A DNA stretch of 64,000 bases from VAXT01 sp038040395. GTDB lineage: Bacteria; Actinomycetota; Thermoleophilia; Gaiellales; Gaiellaceae. The position numbers were made by a program, and so were the translations under genes. The stretch covers positions 62,001 through 126,000 of the forward strand of contig JBBPIJ010000003.1 of the NCBI GenBank assembly GCA_038040395.1, written 5' to 3'. This document shows positions 44,688 through 52,227 of the stretch, piece after piece; position 1 is the stretch's first letter, and the number at the start of each line of letters is the position of its first letter. The notes beneath the pieces were generated by a model. The model saw nothing but the letters and a program-made list of their open reading frames with translations. It was not told where the DNA came from and ran no database searches.

Positions 44688-45892
44688 GCGGTCACCGCGT
44701 CCAGAGCCATCGCGACGAAGAGTAGCGCGAGGTAGGCGAGTGAGTAGTGGAAGAGGAGGCTTGCCCGGGCCGGAGTTCGGTCGCGCCGCAGCTTCCAGGC
44801 GAGCCAGAGGAAGCCGCCGCCGAGAGCGGCCGCTGCGACGAGGTAGGTGAGCCCGAACATTCCCCACAGGGCCGGCGCGAGCGTGAACGCGACCAGGGCA
44901 ACCGTGTAGAGCACGATCTGCTTGGCGGTCTCGTCCTCGCCGCGCACGACCGGCAGCATCGGTATGCCGGCTGCCGCGTAGTCACGCTTGATCAGCAGCG
45001 CGAGCGCCCAGAAGTGAGGAGGAGTCCAGAGGAACACGACGGCGAAGAGGACGAGCGCAGGCGGGGTCAGATTCCCGGTCGCCGCCGCCCAGCCGACGAG
45101 CGGCGGGACCGCGCCCGCTGCACCGCCGATGACGATGTTCTGCGGTGTGGAGCGCTTGAGGAGGCGCGTGTACACGAGGACGTAGAAGAGGTTGCCCGCG
45201 AGTGCGAGGACGGCGGTGAGGACGTTGACGACTCCGGCGAGGAGCACGAAAGAGAGGGCGGAGAGGGCGAGCCCGAACTCGAGCGCATACGGCGCCGAAA
45301 CTCGTCCGGCGGCCACGGGGCGGGAGCGTGTGCGCTTCCCCATCAGCCGGTCGATGTCGGCGTCCAGCACGTGGTTGAGCGCGCTCGCTCCGCCGCACGC
45401 GAGCGCGAGCCCGGTCATGGCAGCCAGAGCGAGCCAGGCGGGCGGGAGGCCCCGGGCCCCGATCACCATCCCGCAGAAGCCCGTCAGCAGAAGCAGCGTC
45501 ATGATCCGCGGCTTCGTAAGCGTCACGTAGTCCCGAACGGACTCCCTCCGAGACTTAGCAACAGTCTGTTGCAAAGTCTGAGGCGCTCCGCGCCACGACT
45601 GGGCTGCGGTTACGAGCGCGGCCGTAAAGGCCAGGGCCGCCAGGCTCAGGTGGAGACCCGGGGCGGTGACCGCTGCGGCCAGGCCGAAGAGGACGAGGGC
45701 CGAGACGGCCGGAGCGAGCAGACGCCGGTAGCTGACCCATGCCGCAGCCACGACCGCGGCGAGCGGCGGCAGCGCGAGCGCTGCGAGCACGCGGTGGCCG
45801 GCACCGAGCTCGGCCGACCCCGAGACGACCGCGAGCAGCGTGCCGGTCGCTCCACCGAGCGCCGTCAGTCGAAACCAGGGTCCGGGCCTCAT
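44684..45892 (-). CDS. ctaB: Protoheme IX farnesyltransferase fused to a half heme-A-synthase-like domain
   Basis: A 402-residue membrane protein. Residues about 120-402 are heme O synthase (UbiA family): TLTKPRIMTLLLL, then NHVLDADIDRLMGKRTRSRP with the N-x3-D-x3-D metal site (Asn173, Asp177, Asp181). This part adds farnesyl to heme B. Residues 1-100 form four extra helices with HRVLAAL (His33) at the start of helix 2 and LHLSLAAL (His81) at helix 4. This is the layout of one half of heme A synthase (CtaA/Cox15). The ATG overlaps the ctaD stop (ATGA). A full-length CtaA was not found in the window. Confidence 0.88.
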   Translation of the reverse strand: MRPGPWFRLTALGGATGTLLAVVSGSAELGAGHRVLAALALPPLAAVVAAAWVSYRRLLAPAVSALVLFGLAAAVTAPGLHLSLAALAFTAALVTAAQSWRGAPQTLQQTVAKSRRESVRDYVTLTKPRIMTLLLLTGFCGMVIGARGLPPAWLALAAMTGLALACGGASALNHVLDADIDRLMGKRTRSRPVAAGRVSAPYALEFGLALSALSFVLLAGVVNVLTAVLALAGNLFYVLVYTRLLKRSTPQNIVIGGAAGAVPPLVGWAAATGNLTPPALVLFAVVFLWTPPHFWALALLIKRDYAAAGIPMLPVVRGEDETAKQIVLYTVALVAFTLAPALWGMFGLTYLVAAAALGGGFLWLAWKLRRDRTPARASLLFHYSLAYLALLFVAMALDAVTA

Positions 45893-47526
45893 GCCCGCCG
45901 CTCCCAGATCCGCTGGCGCAGGTCGCGCAAAGGCCTCGCGCTCGTCACGTACGGAACTCTGTCGAAATTCTGTGGGGGAGGCGGCGAGGTCGTGTACCAC
46001 TCGAGCGTGTCACCGAGCCACGGGTCGTTGCCGGCCCGAACTCCCGCCCGCCTCCTCGTCCAGATGATGTTGGCGACGAAGACGAGCATCCCGGCGGCCA
46101 TCACGAAGGCGCCGATCGTCGAGATCAGGTTGTAGGTCTCCCACGAGTGGTCGCCGTACGTGTAGATCCGCCGCGGCATCCCCATCAGCCCGAGCATGTG
46201 CTGCGGGAAGAACGCGAGGTTGAACCCGATGAACGTCAGCCAGAAATGCCACTTCCCGAGCCGCTCGTCGAGCAGGCGCCCGAAGATCTTCGGCCACCAG
46301 TAGTAGAGCCCCGCGAAGATCCCGAACATCGAGCCGCCGAAGAGCACGTAGTGCAGGTGGGCGACGACGAAGTACGAGTCCTGCGCCTGCCAGTCGAAGG
46401 GGAACGTCGCGAGGAAGATGCCCGACAGGCCGCCGATCGTGAACAGCGCGATAAAGCCGAGCGCGAAGAGCATCGGAGTCTGGAAGATCAGGTTGCCGCG
46501 CCAGGTCGTCGCGATCCAGTTGAGGATCTTCACGCCCGTCGGGACGGCGATGATCATGGACGAGATCATGAAGAAGCCCAGGAGGGGCGTCGCGAGGCCC
46601 ACCGTGAACATGTGGTGCGCCCAGACCAGCATCGAGTAGAACCCGATCGCGACCGTCGAGAAGACGATCGCCGTGTAGCCGAAGATGGGCTTGCGCGAGA
46701 AGACGGGGATGATCTCCGAGATGATCCCCATCACCGGCAGGATCATCACGTAGACCTCCGGGTGCCCGAAGAACCAGAAGACGTGCTGGAACAGCACAGC
46801 GTTTCCGCCGCCCGCCGGGTCGAAGAAGTGCGTGCCCGCTTGGCGGTCGAGGAGCAAGAGGGTCAGCCCCGCAGACAGCGCGGGCAGCACCGCGATCAGC
46901 AGCGCCGCGTAGACCTCGATCGACCAGACGAACAACGGCACGCGCATCCAGGTCATCCCGGGTGCGCGCAACCGGTGGATCGTGACGATGAAGTTGATCG
47001 CTCCGAGGAGTGAGGAGATCGAGAGGATGTGCAGCGCGAGGATCAGGATGTCGACCCCGTCGCCGCCGAGCCGCTCCGAGAGCGGCGGGTAGATCGTCCA
47101 GCCGGTCTTCGGCGCGCCGCCTGAGGCGAAGAAGCTCGAGAAGAGCGTCAGCCCGCCGAAGAGGAAGAGCCAGTACGAGAGCGCGTTCAGGCGCGGGAAG
47201 GCGACGTCGCGCGCGCCGATCATCAGCGGGACGAGGAAGTTCCCGAACCCCGCGAGGATCGGGACGACGACGAGGAAGACCATCGTCACGCCGTGCAGCG
47301 TGAATGCCGCGTTGTAGGAGTCGCGCGTGAGGAAGTCCTCGTTTGCCTGCGCCAGCTGTGCGCGCATGAGGAGCGCGAGGATCCCGCCCGCTCCGAAGAA
47401 GACGAGGCAGGTGACGAGGTAGAGGATCCCGATCCGCTTGTGGTCGACGGTCGTGATCCAGCTCGCCACGCGGCCGCGGTACCAGGGCGCCGGGTAGACC
47501 GGGGCAGTCGGGGCGTTAACCGCCAC
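45889..47526 (-). CDS. ctaD: Cytochrome c oxidase subunit I
   Basis: Catalytic subunit of a heme-copper oxidase that reduces oxygen to water and pumps protons. Length is 545 residues with twelve core helices. The heme a ligand His78 (TLHG), CuB ligands His255, His304 and His305, heme a3/a ligands His390 and His392 (AHLHYVLFGG), the cross-linked Tyr259 in GHPEVY and the K-channel Lys333 (PTGVK) are all present. Glu257 marks an A1-type enzyme. The GTG at 47526 overlaps the ctaC stop by 11 bases. Confidence 0.96.
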   Translation of the reverse strand: MAVNAPTAPVYPAPWYRGRVASWITTVDHKRIGILYLVTCLVFFGAGGILALLMRAQLAQANEDFLTRDSYNAAFTLHGVTMVFLVVVPILAGFGNFLVPLMIGARDVAFPRLNALSYWLFLFGGLTLFSSFFASGGAPKTGWTIYPPLSERLGGDGVDILILALHILSISSLLGAINFIVTIHRLRAPGMTWMRVPLFVWSIEVYAALLIAVLPALSAGLTLLLLDRQAGTHFFDPAGGGNAVLFQHVFWFFGHPEVYVMILPVMGIISEIIPVFSRKPIFGYTAIVFSTVAIGFYSMLVWAHHMFTVGLATPLLGFFMISSMIIAVPTGVKILNWIATTWRGNLIFQTPMLFALGFIALFTIGGLSGIFLATFPFDWQAQDSYFVVAHLHYVLFGGSMFGIFAGLYYWWPKIFGRLLDERLGKWHFWLTFIGFNLAFFPQHMLGLMGMPRRIYTYGDHSWETYNLISTIGAFVMAAGMLVFVANIIWTRRRAGVRAGNDPWLGDTLEWYTTSPPPPQNFDRVPYVTSARPLRDLRQRIWERRA

Positions 47527-48502
47527 TCGCGAACTCCTTCTGGACGTACGTGACGAGCCGGTCGATCTGACCGCGGTTCCAACCGCGGCCGACCGGCGGC
47601 ATCTCGTTCTTGCCGTTCTCCAGCAGCTCGATGAGCTGCCTGCGATCCGCAAGCGTCGCGTTGCCCTTCAGCGGCGGGCCGATGAGGCCCTCGCCGTTCA
47701 GGCCGTGGCACGGGCTGCAAGCCCCCTCGTAGGTCTGCTTACCCAGACCGGAGCCGGTCACGAGCTGGTCCGAGACCCACGCGTCGAAGTCTCCCGGCGC
47801 GACCACCTGCACGCTGGCGAGCATGAGCGCGTGCTGGACGCCGCAGAACTCCGCGCACTGCCCCTTGAAGATCCCGATCTTCGTGGGGGTCTCGAACCGG
47901 AGGTGGTTCACCTTGCCCGGGATCGCGTCCATCTTCCCGGCGAGGGAGGGGATCCACCAGCTGTGGATGACGTCGTTCGCCGGTGCAGTGATCACGAGGT
48001 CGACCGGCCGGCCCGCGGGCAGCCGCAGCTCGTTCACGGCGACCGCGCCGTTCGGGTACGTGTAGCGCCAGTAGAACTGCCTGCCCTCGACGTGCACCGT
48101 CATCTTGGGATTCGACGCGCTTGCGTCGGGGAGGTCCTTGATCCCCGGCAGCTTGTAGAAGACGACCCCGACGATCACGGCGAGGATGAGGACGGGGATG
48201 GCCGTCCAGATCAGCTCGAGCCGCGTGTGGCCGCGAATCTGCGGGCCCTCGAGGTCGCGTGCGCGCCCGGCGTTGCGGAACCGGATGACGAAGGCGATCA
48301 GCGTGCCCTCGACGATGACGAAGATCGCTCCCGTGATCCCGAGCAGGAGCCAGTGGAGATCCTGGATCCGGCCGGCCTGCGGCGACTCGGCGGGCGGGGC
48401 GATTCCGCCGTTGCCCGCGAGAGCCGTGCCTGCGAGCCCCAAGGCGAGTGCCAGGAGGCTTAGGCAAGCAAGAGGAAGCTTCCGGCGCACAGGCGCAGGC
48501 AT
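47516..48502 (-). CDS. ctaC: Cytochrome c oxidase subunit II with fused cytochrome c (caa3 type)
   Basis: A 328-residue membrane-anchored subunit. A signal sequence (1-29) and two helices (about 52-74 and 97-117) precede the cupredoxin domain. CuA ligands are His180, Cys216, Glu218, Cys220, His224 and Met227. A C-terminal cytochrome c domain has CSPCH (262-266) and a candidate axial Met301 (NEMPPVG). The fusion makes this a caa3-type oxidase that can take electrons without a soluble cytochrome. It is first in the left-reading ctaC-ctaD-ctaB-small protein operon; no subunit III gene is adjacent. Confidence 0.96.
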   Translation of the reverse strand: MPAPVRRKLPLACLSLLALALGLAGTALAGNGGIAPPAESPQAGRIQDLHWLLLGITGAIFVIVEGTLIAFVIRFRNAGRARDLEGPQIRGHTRLELIWTAIPVLILAVIVGVVFYKLPGIKDLPDASASNPKMTVHVEGRQFYWRYTYPNGAVAVNELRLPAGRPVDLVITAPANDVIHSWWIPSLAGKMDAIPGKVNHLRFETPTKIGIFKGQCAEFCGVQHALMLASVQVVAPGDFDAWVSDQLVTGSGLGKQTYEGACSPCHGLNGEGLIGPPLKGNATLADRRQLIELLENGKNEMPPVGRGWNRGQIDRLVTYVQKEFASGG

Positions 48503-48547
48503 TCTATGAGGGCAACTTGGGAGCGGCTACTTTGATCCTTGTGTGGC

Positions 48548-48850
48548 ATGCCTGAACACTCCCGAGTGACCATTCCTTCTGAGGTCACCGAGCCGTATGA
48601 GGTCTTCCTGAACGGGGTGCCCCAGCAGGCCGGCCGCGACTTCCAGATCGTCGGGAGGACGCTCGTCTTCGAGCGGCCGCTCGCCCGCGAAGGGAAGCTC
48701 GGGTTCTGGCGCTGGTTCTCGCTTTTCCTCGGGGCTGCCGGCACCTACCGGCAAAACGACAGCGTGGATGTCGTCTACCAGTCTGATGGGCGTCGCATGG
48801 TGACGAGCGGCTTGCCTATCGAACAGTCAGATACTCGTTCGTCGAGCTGA
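48548..48850 (+). CDS. Small conserved-looking protein of unknown function
   Basis: A 100-residue protein divergent from ctaC across 45 bases. It is beta-rich (EPYEVFLNGVPQQAGRDFQI, then RTLVFERPLAREGKLGFW) with one amphipathic or membrane-contacting stretch (FWRWFSLFLGAAGTY, near 55-69). No signal peptide or metal motif is seen. The ATG at 48548 is chosen; an in-frame TTG 9 bases upstream lies 5 bases after TACTTT and could be a leaderless start. Its last 35 bases overlap the convergent Kelch gene. Confidence 0.6.
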   Translation: MPEHSRVTIPSEVTEPYEVFLNGVPQQAGRDFQIVGRTLVFERPLAREGKLGFWRWFSLFLGAAGTYRQNDSVDVVYQSDGRRMVTSGLPIEQSDTRSSS

Positions 48851-49748
48851 CTGCGAGGCCCGGAGTTTTTCCGCCGCCGATCACATACACCCGATTGCCC
48901 GATGCGACCACGCCCAGCCCGTGCCGGGCCGTCGGCAGGTTCGGCAGGCGGCTCCACCGGCGCCGCCTGACGTTGTAGCGGTACGCCGAGCCGATCGTCT
49001 TCGAGGTGGTCTCGCCGCCCACGGCGACGATCCATTGGCCGACGCCCGCAGCTCCGGTACCACCCCGCTTCCCGGGAACTCGCGGAAGCCTCTTCCATCC
49101 CCGTCCGGGTGTGTAGACCTCGACGAGATCGAGGTTCGTATCGGCGCCTGCCTTTCGGCCGGCAATGGCGTAGATGCGGTTGCGGAGCGCCGTCACGGCC
49201 AGATGCTCGCGAGGAGTCGGCCCGCGCAGGGTCGACCAGAGGCGGCGGGCGATGTCGTAGACGAGCATCGCCGTCCCCAGCTTGGTCGGCTGATCAATCG
49301 TGGAAGACGTCGTGCCGCCGACTATGTAGAGCTTGCCATCGACGACTGCGGCCCCGCCTGCCGCGCGCTGCTCGGGCATCGGCGGCAATCGCGTCCAGGA
49401 TCCGTCCAAGAACGAGAACAGCGTCGTGAGGCGGGAACGGCCCGGCCCGTAGCCGCCAGCGACGTAGAGGGTTCCCTTGTGGGCTGCCGCCATCGTGTGA
49501 TCGACTGGAAGCGGCAGATCCGGAATCTGGCGCCAGGTGTTGTCCGCCGGCGAGTAGGCGTCCACACGAGGCGAGTTCTCGCCGTTCGCTGTAAAGCCGC
49601 CGACGATGTAGATCTCGAAGTCGGCGAGCGCGGCGGCCACTTCACCTCGCGCGAGCGGGAGTGGTGAACCGCGCTTCCATTTCTCGCTAGCGCCGGCGGC
49701 GAGGGCCGGGACGAGGAACGCCGAGAGCACAACAGCGGCATAGCGCAT
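48816..49748 (-). CDS. Secreted Kelch-repeat beta-propeller protein
   Basis: A 310-residue protein with a signal peptide (about 1-19, ending ALAAGAS) and five to six Kelch repeats. Each repeat has the Gly-Gly pair and the spaced Tyr and Trp, as in IYIVGGFTANGENSPRVDAY, LYVAGGYGPGRSRLTTLF and LYIVGGTTSSTI. No catalytic domain is attached, so a binding or structural role outside the cell is inferred. The ATG at 49748 has a TAACAT box 7 bases upstream and starts the signal peptide; the longer in-frame start is rejected for this reason. Confidence 0.85.
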   Translation of the reverse strand: MRYAAVVLSAFLVPALAAGASEKWKRGSPLPLARGEVAAALADFEIYIVGGFTANGENSPRVDAYSPADNTWRQIPDLPLPVDHTMAAAHKGTLYVAGGYGPGRSRLTTLFSFLDGSWTRLPPMPEQRAAGGAAVVDGKLYIVGGTTSSTIDQPTKLGTAMLVYDIARRLWSTLRGPTPREHLAVTALRNRIYAIAGRKAGADTNLDLVEVYTPGRGWKRLPRVPGKRGGTGAAGVGQWIVAVGGETTSKTIGSAYRYNVRRRRWSRLPNLPTARHGLGVVASGNRVYVIGGGKTPGLAVSSTNEYLTVR

Positions 49749-49761
49749 CTCGGAAATGTTA
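49749..49761 (-). promoter_or_regulatory. Probable leaderless -10 box of the Kelch gene
   Basis: On the minus strand TAACAT (49761-49756) is followed by seven bases and then the ATG. Confidence 0.45.
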
Positions 49762-49870
49762 CGAGCCGGGCGAACACCGCGGCTGGAGCCGGTAGCTGCA
49801 AGGCCGCACTTGCGCTCACCGGCAGAGCCTGAGGTCACCCGGCTCGCTCAATAGATGCCGGGAGAACCTC

Positions 49871-50128
49871 CTACTTACGCTCACCCTTCCAGTTGCGGAA
49901 AGCCTGGAGAAGGGCCGCCTGGGCTGCAGGATCGAGTTGCTCGGGGCTCAGCCGCCCCGAGAGCGTGACCGTGACCCTGATCTGCTCGAGGTACCGGCGG
50001 CAGCCGTCACAGGCTGCGATGTGGGAGTCGAACCGGTCCTGGTCCTCCGGCGCGAGCGCGCCCTCGAGGTAGTCGGTGACGAGCTCTACGAGCTCCTGGC
50101 AGCTGATCTCCATTGCAGTTTCGGTCAC
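49871..50128 (-). CDS. Zinc-finger anti-sigma factor
   Basis: An 85-residue protein with the zinc anti-sigma motif HIAACDGC (His, then Cys-x2-Cys) and the preceding VTDYLEGALAPEDQDRFDSH typical of the putative zinc-finger family. There is no membrane helix, so it is a soluble, probably redox-sensing regulator of the RsrA/ChrR kind. It is coupled to the sigma gene by a GTGA overlap; the ATG at 50113 is an alternative start. Loss of zinc on oxidation would release the sigma factor. Confidence 0.87.
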   Translation of the reverse strand: MTETAMEISCQELVELVTDYLEGALAPEDQDRFDSHIAACDGCRRYLEQIRVTVTLSGRLSPEQLDPAAQAALLQAFRNWKGERK

Positions 50129-50730
50129 GCGTCCTCCACGAGGTACTCCTCGAGCGAGCGCCTCACCTTCGAGCGGGCGCGATGCAGGAGCACTCTCTGA
50201 TTGGTCTCGGAAAGCTCCAGTGCGTTACGAACGTCCTCCGCGGTCCACCCTTGAACGTCTCGCAGCGTGATCACGGCCTGCTGCGTCGGCGGCAAGCCCT
50301 CGATCGCGCGCTCGATCACGCGCATGGTCTCGTCGCCGAGCAGCCGCTCCTCCGGCCAGTCGTCGGGAAAGGCCGCCCAGTGGCCACCGGCGAAGCGATC
50401 CGGCTGCACCGCCGGCTCCGAGTCGCCGAGCGACGAGAAGGGAATCGTCCGGCCCTCCCGCTGGGCGCGGGTCTTCGCCCGGTTGGCGAGGATGTGAAAG
50501 ATCCAGGTCTTGAGCGAGGAGCGGCCCTCGAAGCGGTCGATGCCGTTCAGCACGGCAAGCCACGTCTCCTGCACGACCTCCTCGGCCACCGACCGGCTCG
50601 AGACGTACATCTGCGCCACGCGCAGGAGCGTCCCCTGGTACATGCGGACGAGCTGCTCGAAGACGCGCTCGTCGCCGGCGCGAAGCGCTTCCACGAGCTG
50701 CATCTCGTCGGCGGGGAGGGCATGCTCCAC
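50125..50730 (-). CDS. ECF RNA polymerase sigma factor
   Basis: A 201-residue SigE/SigR-like sigma factor. Region 2 (about 18-85) has VAEEVVQETWLAVLNGID and RSSLKTWIFHILANRAKT. Region 4 (about 130-190) has LPPTQQAVITLRDVQGW and the recognition helix following AEDVRNALELSETNQR. The GTG at 50730 follows a TACAGT box by 7 bases; the frame is open 141 bases further but without sense. It is paired with the zinc anti-sigma gene and divergent from the flavin disulfide reductase gene, a possible target. Confidence 0.9.
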   Translation of the reverse strand: MEHALPADEMQLVEALRAGDERVFEQLVRMYQGTLLRVAQMYVSSRSVAEEVVQETWLAVLNGIDRFEGRSSLKTWIFHILANRAKTRAQREGRTIPFSSLGDSEPAVQPDRFAGGHWAAFPDDWPEERLLGDETMRVIERAIEGLPPTQQAVITLRDVQGWTAEDVRNALELSETNQRVLLHRARSKVRRSLEEYLVEDA

Positions 50731-50743
50731 GCCTGCGACTGTA
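50731..50743 (-). promoter_or_regulatory. Probable leaderless -10 box of the sigma gene
   Basis: On the minus strand TACAGT (50743-50738) is followed by seven bases and then the GTG at 50730. A 76-bp divergent gap lies between this gene and the reductase gene. Confidence 0.45.
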
Positions 50744-50806
50744 ACGAGTGCTGCCTGAGACAGACTGACCGCGAGGCACTGGAAGAAAGAGAGAGGTGAG
50801 CCGCGC

Positions 50807-52213
50807 ATGGAGAAGCACTTCGACCTGATCGTCCTCGGCTCCGGATCCGCGGCTCGCGACGCTGCGGCCAAAGCGGCCTCGATCTACGGCGGGAAGGCCG
50901 CGCTCGTCGAGAGCACCCGCTGGGGAGGAAGCTGCCCGAACGTTGCGTGCAAGCCGACGAAGGCCTACCTCGTCGTCGCGGAGCTCGTCCACGACATCAA
51001 CAGGCTCGCCGGGAAGCTCGGGATCGACGTCGGCCCGGCGACGGTCGACATGGCCCGGGTCAAGGAACGGAAGGACTCGCTCAAGAAGCCGCAGCCGAAA
51101 TGGGTCGAGGACCTGAACGGCAACGGCTTCGACACCTACGAGGGCGAGGCGACGCTCGTCGACGCGCAGACGGTCAGGGTGGGTGCGGACGAGCTGACGG
51201 CCGAGCGCATCCTGATCGCGAGCGGCTCGCGTACGGCCGTCCCGCCGATCGAGGGGATCGACGAGATCGATTGGATCGACCATGTCTCTGCGCTCGAGCT
51301 GACCGAGCTTCCCGAGTCGATGCTCGTCGTGGGCGCCGGGCCCGTCGGTCTCGAGTTCGCGCAGATCTTCGCCCGGTTCGGCTCCCGAGTGACGATCGTC
51401 CAGTCTCCGGATCGCATCTCGCCCCGTTCGGACGAGCAGGCTGCCGACGTCCTCCAGGCCGCGCTCGAGGAGGACGGGATCGAGATCGTCCTCTCCTCGC
51501 GCGTGCAGGCCGTCCGGCGCGACGACGGGGAGATCGTGACGACGATCGCCCCCAAAGACGGAGGCGAGTCCCGCGAGCTGCGCGTGAGCCATGTGCTGCT
51601 CGCCTCGGGCAGGGTGCCGAACGTCGAAGCCCTCCGACTGGAGGAGGTCGGCATCGAGCGGGACCGCATGGGGATCGTCGTCGACGAGCACATGCGCACC
51701 TCGGTCGAAGGGATCTGGGCCGCCGGTGACGTGACTGGCCGACACCAGTTCACGCCGATCGCCCAGTACCAGGCGCGAATCGCAATCGACGACATGTTCG
51801 GAGACGACGCTCCGGCAGCCGACTACTCGGTCCTGCCGACCGCGATCTTCACGGAGCCCGAGCTGGCCGGGGTCGGCCTGACCGAGCAGGAGGCCCGGGA
51901 CCGGGGAATCGACCACGAGACGGCCGTCCACGACATCAAGTACGTCCAGCGCTCCTCGTACAAGGACCAGAAGCTCGGGCTGTACAAGGTCCTCTACGAC
52001 CCCGGCTCGCGCCGCCTGCTCGGGCTGCACGTCGTCGCCCCGAACGGCAGTGACGTCGTGCAGGGCTTCTCGCTGGCGCTGCGCCTCGATGCGACCGTGG
52101 ACGACCTGGCGCAGATGCACCACGTGTTCCCGACCTTCGGCGAAGGCGTGAAGGCCGCGGCAGAGCAGGCAATGCCCCAACGAGTCGACATGGTCGACGT
52201 CTGCGCCTCCTGA
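50807..52213 (+). CDS. FAD-dependent pyridine nucleotide-disulfide oxidoreductase
   Basis: A 468-residue class I flavin reductase, near dihydrolipoamide dehydrogenase, mycothione reductase and mercuric reductase. FAD motif GSGSAA (11-16), redox-active pair Cys43/Cys48 in WGGSCPNVACKP (39-50), NAD(P) motif VVGAGPVGLEFA (near 173) and the C-terminal His-Glu relay HVFPTFGE are intact. There is no metal-binding domain or extra C-terminal cysteine pair. The substrate could be lipoamide or a low-molecular-weight thiol; no pyruvate dehydrogenase genes are nearby. GAGAGGTG precedes the ATG. Confidence 0.88.
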   Translation: MEKHFDLIVLGSGSAARDAAAKAASIYGGKAALVESTRWGGSCPNVACKPTKAYLVVAELVHDINRLAGKLGIDVGPATVDMARVKERKDSLKKPQPKWVEDLNGNGFDTYEGEATLVDAQTVRVGADELTAERILIASGSRTAVPPIEGIDEIDWIDHVSALELTELPESMLVVGAGPVGLEFAQIFARFGSRVTIVQSPDRISPRSDEQAADVLQAALEEDGIEIVLSSRVQAVRRDDGEIVTTIAPKDGGESRELRVSHVLLASGRVPNVEALRLEEVGIERDRMGIVVDEHMRTSVEGIWAAGDVTGRHQFTPIAQYQARIAIDDMFGDDAPAADYSVLPTAIFTEPELAGVGLTEQEARDRGIDHETAVHDIKYVQRSSYKDQKLGLYKVLYDPGSRRLLGLHVVAPNGSDVVQGFSLALRLDATVDDLAQMHHVFPTFGEGVKAAAEQAMPQRVDMVDVCAS

Positions 52214-52215
52214 AC

Positions 52216-52227
52216 GATAATCCCGGC
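52216..52227 (+). promoter_or_regulatory. Probable leaderless -10 box of the sensor kinase gene
   Basis: GATAAT (52216-52221) is followed by six bases and then the GTG at 52228. It starts just after the reductase stop codon. Confidence 0.45.

Noticed and set aside
50225..52180. A 651-residue open frame on the minus strand
   Set aside because: It lies opposite the flavin reductase gene and runs into the sigma gene. The translation has no family motif and is rich in Arg, Asp and Val, as expected from antisense of high-GC coding DNA.
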